Assembly: GCA_022376465.1 (NCBI GenBank)
Contig: JACDTU010000017.1
Coordinates: 1 to 64,000, forward strand
Direction of reading: 5' to 3'
Length of the DNA: 64,000 nt
From: Cubamyces lactineus
Lineage: Eukaryota; Basidiomycota; Agaricomycetes; Polyporales; Polyporaceae
Position numbers and translations under genes: made by a program. Below, piece by piece: positions 55,346-64,000 of this stretch; the first letter of the stretch is position 1, and every line of letters begins with the position of its first letter. The notes beneath the pieces are model-generated. The model was not told where the DNA came from, did no database searches, and was given only the letters and a program-made list of their open reading frames with translations.

Positions 55346-56467
55346 ATGTCAGACCTTGGCTACAACTTGTGGGGTGCTATCGCAGGTGCTATCGGCACGA
55401 TTGCTGTGCTTCCTCCTCTTCTCTGGTGGTTCCTGGGGCGGATGCCCACCGCCAAGTTTCACAAAGTGGAAACATTGTATCGTGAAACTGAGTCGCTTCA
55501 CAAAAGCGAGGTAGAGAATGGAGTCTTCAGTCCGGACGACGAAGCGACGTTCTTACGGTTGCAGACGCTATCAGGGTCGTACGTGCGATGCGTTTCTCAC
55601 TGTATGCTCCGTATCGCGCTCATAATCCATGTCAATTTAGGTTGAACGGGCGAATGAGGACGATGCGGGACAAAGTCTTCCATCTCTACACATGGAAGGA
55701 CGAATTTAGAGGCTGGTGGGCCGGTCTATCTGGCAAAATTCAGTGCATATCGGACGATGTGCGCAAGTTCCGCGCGGAAATCGCGGTAAGGGCTACTTCC
55801 CTTTATCCTATACATCACGATAGTTCACTGAACGCCCCACAGGAGAGTGCAAAGAGGCACTCAGAAATGGCCCAAGAGGACGAGCCCTCTGAGGGTAACC
55901 TCACCGAAAGCAATACCAGTCAAGGTCAGTGTATCCGATAGCAGTGCATCACACCCGAGCCTCACAGCAGATACCACAGCTCACCATCTTTCACCCTATG
56001 TTCTTCGACGGCAGTCATCCGCGTCCATTCCGGATAACGCGGCGACCAGTTCTTTTCAGTTCCATTCTCATCCCGGTATCCTTGCTTCGAGAACGTCCGT
56101 GGAGGACGACATCGCGCCCTCGTCTGCGTCGTCATCGGTGCAATATCGTGTCGAGTTTCATCCACCAGGATTGATGAGTCAGACGCCTCGCAGTGATCCT
56201 CTGCTAGCGCCTCCTTGCAACGTCATAGACGACGAGGTTGACCCTGTACCGTGGCGGCGGCTTCGCCCGCCTATGGGACGCTCAAAGTCCGAGCCATGGC
56301 ATAGGCAAGCCCGGGTTTCAATGCAGTCATCAATCCGAGAGGGCTCTCAATCAGAACAAAATGGCTATGAATGGTCGGATACTGACAGCGAATCCGGGTC
56401 CGAAACAAATACCTTTCAAGACGGCGATCAAAACGGACTCGGAGGATCGAAGCTGCACGAGCTGTAA
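55346..56467 (+). CDS. One-helix protein of the M-S-D-L-G family, copy 1
   Basis: Predicted 319 aa; exons 55346-55578, 55641-55785, 55843-55924, 55968-56467. It starts M-S-D-L-G-Y-N-L-W-G-A, followed by a hydrophobic helix (about residues 10-32) that may be a signal anchor. A charged, probably helical region (W-K-D-E-F-R-G-W-W) comes next, then a Ser/Pro-rich tail with W-R-R-L-R-P-P and K-S-E-P-W. Placement of intron 3 (GTCAGT...CTCACAG, 46 bp) is required to switch frame and is the least certain join. I do not recognise a characterised family. Copies 2 and 3 lie downstream, alternating with kinase-like genes. Confidence 0.7.
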
Positions 56468-57087
56468 TACCACGTTGAGTATACGACATGCCGCCTTTGA
56501 CCAATGATTTGCAGCGCTGATTCTCCCGTCGGTATATAGCTCTTCGTGCGCATCGGATGTTTCTATGAGACTATTGAAGGAGGCTCCGGAATTGACGTTG
56601 CCGCCAGATGTGCAACAACAGACATGGACCACCATCCATCACTATGTATTCCATTTCGCTGCGCACCGAATACTACCCCACCGTTCCTCATCTGCGTCAC
56701 GTAGATAGACATCATTTTTTGCATGCTGGAGTCCCAGATTAGGCATGAGAACGGTGATTCGGTGAACGTGTAAAGTCTCGCGGTTGCTTCTACAATCATT
56801 ACATGACAACGGTAAGACTATCGACCCCCTATGTTTACTGCAGATTTACCTTTTGGCTGAACTCGCAAGCCAACTCAGCTTCAATACCCTGCATAACCAG
56901 TCTCTAGATATCAGATAATACAATACACGCATAGCGACTTAGCCCAAACAACGCATACTTCCGTGGAGCCGGCGGAATGAGTACACAATCAAAACAATCG
57001 CCAATCGAATGCAACCATATGTACTGCTTCAGTCTCAAAAGTTGGAGCCGTAGAGTACAGCTTAGAACTGACTTGGTGCTGGCGGCG
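56468..57087. other. Intergenic region between convergent genes
   Basis: 620 bp between the stops of the M-S-D-L-G copy 1 and the frameshifted kinase-like gene. Nothing was recognised. Confidence 0.5.
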
Positions 57088-58323
57088 CTAGATGACGTAT
57101 TTCTTCAAATGATCCCAGGCGACTGCGACGGTGTCGTTCAATATTCGACCGATGGCTGTATCCGTTCGAGGGCTCAATCGCCAACGGTAAGATGCTTTGT
57201 TCAGGGAATCACGGATTTCGATCCACTGCGCATGAATATCTGAGGCGGCCGGTCGAAGATCTGGCTGTCGCTGCTTCATGCGTTCGACGATTGGGTTCAA
57301 GAACTGCATGTCGTTGTACTTCTGTCGTAGCTAGATAAGCCTGTTATCAATGTCAGCTCCTGGCCGGACGTACCTGCGCGAACTCCGTGTAGTACAAATT
57401 TCCCAGTGCAAAGATGTCCATCTTGAATGCGTCATAAGGAACTGTGGAGGATAACTCCGGCACTTCGGTATCGCGGCCGACGTCTCCAACAACGTATGAC
57501 GATTCTCCTTCCCGAATCGACAGGCGAGTCCGAAGTCGATGTAGTAGTATTTGATGTCATGGCCTGCTCTGGGTAAAGGAGACACCGGGTAAACGGCGTC
57601 GGGAGTGTAGTCTAAGCGAACCGGGTGGTGGCCATCCGGGAAGAGGGTTTTGGCATCCATCATGATGTTCTCCACAGCTATGTCCCTGTATACGATTATT
57701 ATACGAAATATGAAGCACAATACGAGGCTCACGGACCGGTGAGCAACCCTCTGCTCGTGCATGAACACTAAACCCTGCAAAAGTAGTGAATGATCAGGTG
57801 ACAGATGCTCCCTGGTTGCCTACTCACTTCGAGAGTTTGGTTGATGAACTCAACGACGTCACCAACTGTAGTGAACTCGGGATCATTGCACGGACGCAAG
57901 TAAGGCATGACCATGAGGGATAGCTCCGGGTCGATTGGATCGTCGAGCACCTGAATCAACGGAACGGTATGGTTCTGGTGATGTCGGATTGATGAGAGAT
58001 GCTGAATGATGGAGAGCTCCTGGCTGTCTTTCCTGAAAGTCTTGATAGCAACTATGTCGTTGTCGCGACTTCGTCTAGCGTCTAATACTTGGTAGTCCTG
58101 CGGATACGTCATGAGCTCATGGGAACGTGGTCGGGACGTCGTGAGCTTACGGCCTCAGGATGTAGCCAGCTTCTTGCAGGTAGTGTTGGCGCTCCATCCA
58201 CCATACCTCCGATGGAAGTAGGCCATAATTTCCTTTCAGGGTCGACCGGGTGTAACGCTCGATACTCTCTTCGTTCAGATAGGCATACCGAGGCAAGGGC
58301 TTGTTCTGGGCCGGCGCAGACAT
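57088..58323 (-). pseudogene. Protein-kinase-like gene, copy 1 (single-base frameshift)
   Basis: Minus strand, ATG 58323 to TAG 57088, about five exons. It has V-A-I-K (ATP lysine), M-V-M-P-Y-L (hinge), the catalytic loop H-R-D-I-A-V-E-N split by an intron, M-M-D-A-K-T-L-F-P-D-G-H-H-P-V-R, and Y-Y-I-D-F-G-L-A. This insert-bearing pattern is the kinase-like family expanded in mushrooms. After F-G-K-E-N-R-H the frame is lost, and the expected G-R-D-T-E-V-P-E-L continues in the next frame. By alignment with copy 2 exactly one base is missing near 57494. Everything downstream is otherwise intact, so this is a young pseudogene or a sequence error. Confidence 0.8.
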
Positions 58324-58832
58324 ATGCTCTTAACGAGTACAGCGAAGCGAGAGATTTAGATACATCAACTCCGATTCCCAGGCTGTGTATGCAGTCGCAG
58401 CTGCAGGCGCGCGCCAACGTGGGGCGAGCGTGTCTTGCCAGAAAGGGAAAGTACGTTTGCCGCCCATTACTTTCCTCGGAGTCACCGCCATGTACAGAAA
58501 CCACCGCTTGCTCGTGGGGTCCTCCAGAACGATACTACAGCCTATATCGAATATCCGATAGCCGGATCTGCAATGTATCATAGTTCTTGGCTCATGTATC
58601 GTCGCAGGAGCTATCGACACATGCCTCCTCCACGTTCCTAATACAACCCACGCCACTGTGCCCTTTCCGTGTCCAGCGCACACAACGATTTCATGGTGCG
58701 TGCCGGGGGATAAAGCCATTCGCTCTCCTCCACCTCCTCCCCAAACTCTTCTCGCCCGAGCTCATAATCCATCACACGACTAGACACCTTAGTAAAGTCC
58801 CCGGCTTCCGCAAGACAACTTGAACATCCTCT
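58324..58832. promoter_or_regulatory. Divergent promoter region, kinase copy 1 and M-S-D-L-G copy 2
   Basis: 509 bp between the two starts, facing away from each other. The equivalent region between kinase copy 2 and M-S-D-L-G copy 3 is 468 bp. No specific site was identified. Confidence 0.5.
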
Positions 58833-60057
58833 ATGTCTGATCTCGGTTGGAATGTCTGGGGTGCCGTCACGGGGGCCATAGGTGTCATCGCCTTTGTTCC
58901 CCTCGGTTTCTGTTGGCTCAACAGTCAACTTCCGAATGCTCAACTGGGAAAACTGGACCAGCTTCTTGCGGCAACCGACGCACTCTTTGACACTGCTGTT
59001 AAAGATGGCGTTCTCCATCCCGGAAATGGCCTCCATCGTTTCCACGTCAAACTTTGGGCGTGAGTAACCTTGCAGAATTTCTATGTTGGTATGTTGAATG
59101 GACGTGTTTTAGTATACAACTGCGCGCGGATGATATTTAGCGAGAACAATGGGATTCTTGGTGGCGTGGTACTTCCGATTCCATCAAGCTTCTCCGCAAA
59201 GAGCTCAATGTCCTACGTGCTGCTCTGGCTGTAAGACCGTTTTCTCATGTTGAGAATCTCCATGAACCCACACCCCTGCCACAGAAGAACAGTTCTCGCG
59301 AGAGGCGACAACTTGCCTCTGCTGGATATTTGAACAAGTTAGCGTTTCTACCCGACAGCACCAGGAGTGAGTCTACGCATCGATGTACACGTATCTTCTA
59401 ACGAATCGGATATTAGACAGCTTGCTACGCCCATTCCTGCGCTCTGGATCTGATGACGGTGCACATCCCGCATGCTGCAGCAAGCGTCACATCCTCCTGA
59501 ACTCCCGGACTCCTTCGTCAGGAACCCATTCGACTCTCCCTCGATCTGAGCGTGATGCTAGAGATAGCACTACTCATGCCTGCCACTCGACCTGTCATAC
59601 GTCGCAGATCTGCGACAGCTCCGACAATGTCGCTCTTCCCCTTAGAAAGTCCTTGGCGGAGCCGCTTGCGGGAGACGCTGCTCACTACGTCATATCAAGC
59701 AAGGACCTGAACGACTTGATGTCGTTCGTGGTGTTCTATCCCGAGAGCCACCTCGATAGGATCAAGGAGCAGCGTGCGACGCGGAAGAAACTACTAGCTC
59801 GCTTCGGAAGCAAGCTCTCCATGTCTGCGTCTACGACGTCTGCATATCTTGAAGCACAGTCCTGCTCGTCGAAGCGGCATGTCCAGGATGTGCATGTGGC
59901 GGCGGCTGGCTACCGGATGCCGGCGGAGCATCCGGACAGTGTTGGGGTTAGGATGCCAGTGCGACGACCCCTCGACACTACGGTACCGGAGAATCTTGAC
60001 GGGACCTCGCCCTTCCCATGCAGCGTAGACGCAGACGATAACGAAGACAGGGTGTAG
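58833..60057 (+). CDS. One-helix protein of the M-S-D-L-G family, copy 2 (possibly broken)
   Basis: Starts M-S-D-L-G-W-N-V-W-G-A with an N-terminal hydrophobic helix as in copy 1. The second exon should encode R-E-Q-W-D-S-W-W-R-G (59142 on), aligning with W-K-D-E-F-R-G-W-W of copy 1. With the obvious GTGAGT donor near 59059 and the first AG, that frame has an in-frame TAG just before this segment. A GC donor (TGG|GCGTGAG) joined to the AG of that same TAG restores the frame without a stop. Later exons give a Ser/Thr-rich middle and a basic stretch (R-I-K-E-Q-R-A-T-R-K-K), ending at TAG 60055-60057. Either a GC-AG intron is used or the copy is a pseudogene. Confidence 0.6.
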
Positions 60058-61914
60058 GGTGCGTCAGGGTAGAGCCAGTGGCCCCTCGTTTCTTCATCTC
60101 CGTTAACATCACAATCTCGTCTTCATCCCATATGCATCCCACATTCCTCCTCTCATGCGTCCTCTCATCGTCATGGCTGATTTTGTATGTATTTGTTGTC
60201 TCCTATGCTATGCTGGTTCCGATCAATAGTCCGTATGAACTTGGTTGAAGTTGAAGCTGCTAGCGAGACTCTGAGAGGCGTCTCGAACCTCCCACTGACA
60301 CCATCCAGCGAGCCCATCACTCGGACGGTTGTATCGTCACATATGTGGGCTCAGAACGTCAAGTACAGCATCCGCTCAGTGTCAAAGTTATCTCTTACCG
60401 TCAGGCCCTCGAATCGCGCTTGGCGACGCTCTGAGGCCATGTGTTCCTTAGTCCTTCCGCACATCGCTCTTGTTCAGAATGCCAGTGCTATGATCACATA
60501 CAAGCGGAACGAACCACCTACTTGACGCACGTCGCGCATCGACGAGTCTGATAGGTCAGATACAGCGACTTCCAAAGTCCATATCTTCGTCTGGTACTTG
60601 CGGCGGGACGTCGTAGCATACCTTCTCTACTCTATCATATTCCGCATGTCCGCCGCGCATGAACCAAGCATTGACTGTACGAGCCTTCGCTCGTAGGATA
60701 GCGAGCGCTAGGCTTCGTGGAGCGTTGTGGAGAAATGCTCACGATGGTACACCCCATCACGCACACAAGCCGTAAGTCAATTGGGTTCCATTGACCCCTG
60801 GGAACCTACACAGGCGCTCACGCATCGTGCCGCAGGTCGGTTTAACCCATGTACGCAGCAAGGGAAGGCCAAGGAGAGACACCCTTATCCAGAAAGAGGC
60901 TTCGTACAGCTCCCGCGGGCGGCGGTGGATGCCAGTGGGCGCCGAGGGCATGAGTCCTGCAACGTGTGCCCTGCTTGTGCACGACGCGCCCCACGCTGGC
61001 ATCGCAATCGCTTGATGTAGATGAGGTCTATGTCTGGGCCGTTCGCGTTCAGATAAACCATGCCGTAGCCTGGACGAAGCATGTGAAAGACATGACTCAC
61101 GAGTAACGTGCATCTACGACCGCCTTGAGGGGATGGTGTGCGTGTCTCTCTTGTATCGCATGTTGGACAGCATACTGGCTTTTCCTTGACGCTGCATGAG
61201 TCGTGCAACGAACGTTGCCCGAGATGCGTTGCGGTGGGCGAAGCGAAAGCGGAGATATGCGGAACATGCATATGCATTTGGATGCAGCGATCGACAGGTG
61301 CATTACTACACAGCAATCACCTATGCGACCTCGCCTCGATGCTGGCTGGTTCGCATTGCAATGATGCGGCTGCGTGGGCACGTCTCCGACAGTGGCTATG
61401 TCGGGACCACGTGGTAAGAAGGCGCTGCTCATATTGCTGAGCTCATGAAGTCGAACGTGTGATGCAGCCACAGTACGTACCAGTCCAACACTGGCCTCGG
61501 GTGCACGACATTGGCTTGCCTGTACGATCTTGCATAGGTACCGTATGTTGTACGAGAGTCGGAAATCACGATTGCGAAGCGCAAGGAAGAGAGATGACCA
61601 GCACGTATATTCCAGTAGTATCTGTCCCTGTGTCAGCAGCTATGTTGGAGGCCGGTCGATCAGGATGATGCGCACCGATTCTACAGTTGCCCGTGGGTGC
61701 CTGATGGTATAATACATACATATCCTAGAAGTGCACTTGATGGTATACAACACCGATAGCCAATGCAGCGCAGCGGGTAAATGCAGCGAGAGCGAAGCAG
61801 AAGACGCGATGACGACAGCGCAAGCGATACAGAGTGATGGAGCTGTTGGTGACGACATTGTGAGCCAGAGGCAGAGGACCATGATGATGTGACGTACTCT
61901 AACCCGATATGTCC
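60058..61914. other. Intergenic region between convergent genes
   Basis: 1857 bp between M-S-D-L-G copy 2 and kinase copy 2. Several short frames, none recognisable and none with splice support. Confidence 0.5.
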
Positions 61915-63253
61915 TTAGCCGACAAGGCTCTTGAGTTGATTTATCCCATGCCAAGCTACGGCGACGGTATCGTTGAGCACTCGCTCGATTGCCGGTTCGC
62001 CCTTCGGCGCTAAGCGCCAACGGAAGCTCGACTGGTTCAAGTCTCGTCGTATCTCCTCCCACTTGATGAGGAGTTGCTCCGCATCGGCGCGTTGAACCGG
62101 ATCCCTTCGCGTCATGACTTCGATCAACGGAATGAGGAACTCCATGCTGTCGTATTTCTGGTAGAGTGTCGCATATTGGGATCCATGATAAGGAAGGGGC
62201 CCGCGAAGAACGCTCACCTTCTCGAACTCATGGGAATAAAGGTTTCCGAGAGCAAAAATGTCTACTTTGAAAGGGTCGTACGGAACAGTGTTAGACAGTT
62301 CCGGTACTTCTCTGTCTCTTCCGACCCGGCCGAGAGCGGTTGGTGTAACCCCCGGCTGGAATTGAAGCGCAAGGCCGAAATCGATGTAGAAGTACCGGAT
62401 GGAGCGTCCCGCACGAGGAAGAGGAGTGACGTGATACATTCCATCGGGGGCAAAATTCAAGCGAACTGGATGGTGACCGTCTGGATATAGCGTTTTCGCG
62501 TCCATCATGATGTTAGGGATGGATATATCGCTGTTGAAGTGGTGAGCTGAGAGTCTAGGAAGATTTTGAACAGACTTACCAGTGGGCTACACGGTGTCGG
62601 TGCATGAATGTCAGACCCTGGTCGGTGTGAAGTTGACAGGACGATTGTTGACCGTCGTGGCACTACGACTCACCTCTAAAGTCTGTGTGATAAAGTCAAC
62701 CACGTCTCCCAGAGTGCTCCAGTCCGGATTGTTGCAAGGGCGTAGGTACGGCATTACCATGAGCGCCTTCTCGTGATCAAAGGGATCCGGTAACATCTGG
62801 TGTACTGGAACACAATGATTCATGGGGTCCTTGAAAGTGGAGAGAAACTGAGCGATCTGTAGCTCCTCTGTATCCCTGGCAAAAGTCTTGATCGCAACGA
62901 GCTCATTGGTCGCGATACATGTAGCGTCCATAACCTGGTAATCCTGTTTTACGGAGGGTCACTCGGAGATCGCAGACGTGCAGGCATGATGGGCGTACCA
63001 TGAGCAATATTGAGTCCTCACAATATCTCGGAGACAAGTTTGTCCCTATCCAAGACGGCCGCCAATTGGGCCTGTACCTTGGTCGTAGTAAGTACCCAGC
63101 TTCCTCCAAGTACCGTTGACGTTGTTGCCAGAAAACCTCAAAAGGGGCCAGGTTATACACGCCTTCAGCCGTCATGCGCGCGTGACGCTCTACGGCTGCA
63201 TCGGATAACACAGCATATCTAGGAGGCTTTTTAGCTGCCGGGTTTGTAGACAT
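61915..63253 (-). CDS. Protein-kinase-like protein, copy 2 (intact)
   Basis: Minus strand, ATG 63253 to stop at 61915, five exons with introns of about 50-60 bp. The N-terminal region (residues 1 to about 90) has P-R-Y-A-V-L and W-Q-Q-R-Q-R-Y-L. Kinase landmarks are V-A-I-K-T-F, M-V-M-P-Y-L-R-P-C-N, a catalytic loop H-C-D-I-S-I-P-N in which the usual Arg of HRD is Cys, M-M-D-A-K-T-L-Y-P-D-G-H-H-P-V-R, F-Y-I-D-F-G-L-A, and G-R-D-R-E-V-P-E-L with D-I-F-A-L-G. The Cys arises across the splice junction (CAC TG|C GAT). The family is the mushroom-expanded kinase-like group; substrates are unknown. No break is seen. Confidence 0.82.
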
Positions 63254-63721
63254 GGGCTGAGAGCGAGAACACAGAAAGAGCAGATCTCAGCCGCCCACAC
63301 TTGGCGGCATAAACGTGGACGTAACGTGCTTATCCAAGTAAGGTAAGTACGTTCAAGTGCTATGGGTCTTCGGGCGTCTGATGCCGCCGGCGCTCAGCCT
63401 TCGCTCGCATCCATCTGAGATGCTCGGAGGCTATCCGCCATCCTGACCATCTCTCGCCTTTACGCCACCCTTTCATCGTGCATATACTTCTTGTATCAAC
63501 CGAGTGTGAAGCTGGATACATGTGTTGCCCACGTTCCTAGGACAGCGCGGCAGCGGCCGAATATCCAGGATGGCTTAAGACGATGCTCGAAGGGCTATGA
63601 TCTCTCGCGAGTGACACCCCCGCCGTCTCTAGACGCACCTGCACCATCGTACTCGGCTGCTCCCTAAGCATAGTTGTCCCCACATCTCCATCGTCAAGTT
63701 TGTCTAGAACCTTTGCTCCAG
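63254..63721. promoter_or_regulatory. Divergent promoter region, kinase copy 2 and M-S-D-L-G copy 3
   Basis: 468 bp between outward-facing starts, mirroring 58324-58832. No individual site is claimed. Confidence 0.5.
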
Positions 63722-64000
63722 ATGTCTGACTTAGGTTTCAACGTCTGGGGCACTATTGCCGCTGTCCTTGGCACAATGACTTTACCTTCCGTCTTCATCG
63801 CCTGGTTCACCACTCGTCTTCCGCGTGCACGCTTGCCTGATCTCTCCAATTTACTGCTGGAAACACTACTTCTCTTCCTCACTGGGCTACGAGAAGGACT
63901 CTACAATGACGATAGCGAATTACGTTACTTTGACACCCATATCCAGAAGTCAGTGGCCTCGGTGTCTGGGCTTGATGCTCGTCTCTCACTTTGCTAACAT
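63722..64000 (+). CDS. One-helix protein of the M-S-D-L-G family, copy 3 (cut by window end)
   Basis: Starts M-S-D-L-G-F-N-V-W-G-T and has the same N-terminal hydrophobic helix (about residues 10-30) as the other copies, then R-L-P-R-A-R-L-P-D-L. Exon 1 probably ends at a GTCAGT donor near 63950, matching the position of the first intron in copy 1. The rest lies beyond the window. Confidence 0.7.

Noticed and set aside
1..64000. CRISPR arrays, bacterial operons or ribosome-binding sites
   Set aside because: Intron-rich eukaryotic genes throughout; the spaced repeats seen are transposon termini or degenerate word fields, not regular repeat-spacer arrays.

Overview
The window looks like nuclear DNA of a filamentous basidiomycete (Agaricomycetes, probably Polyporales-like). 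Genes carry many short (about 45-65 bp) GT-AG introns, and several families are typical of mushroom-forming fungi: DUF6534 membrane proteins, an expanded mushroom-type protein-kinase-like family, UbiA-type prenyltransferase/terpene cyclase paralogues and P450s. Introns were placed by reading frames, splice consensus and family continuity; nothing was searched.

Layout. 1-~16 kb is a nest of retrotransposons. An outer minus-strand gag-protease element (1-1947 and 12310-14839, leader/LTR candidate from 14870) is split by a 10.4 kb plus-strand Ty3/Gypsy chromovirus (1948-12309) with matching LTRs and a 5 bp target duplication. The inner element itself carries a 1983 bp insertion with short terminal inverted repeats and a nonsense codon in integrase. 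It shows signs of Tf1-like self-priming and holds an intact, spliced, antisense gene for a Zn2Cys6-like protein. At 16-19.5 kb lie an unrecognised ORF and a Copia gag fragment, and at 19.46-19.85 kb a pogo-like MITE.

20-44.5 kb resembles a loose secondary-metabolism region: a SAM methyltransferase, two P450 paralogues with matching 12-exon layouts, two UbiA paralogues with matching 4-exon layouts, and a stand-alone adenylation-domain enzyme. A seven-helix DUF6534 protein and a 1.1 kb element with 109 bp inverted repeats are interspersed. A meroterpenoid or sesquiterpenoid product is plausible but is an inference.

46-54 kb is conserved housekeeping DNA: an unrecognised 459-aa protein, SPT7 (SAGA subunit) and, divergently, CDH1/FZR1 (APC/C activator). 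55-64 kb is a tandem family region alternating plus-strand one-helix proteins starting M-S-D-L-G (three copies) with minus-strand kinase-like genes (two copies). One kinase copy has a 1-base frameshift; one M-S-D-L-G copy needs a GC-AG intron or is broken.
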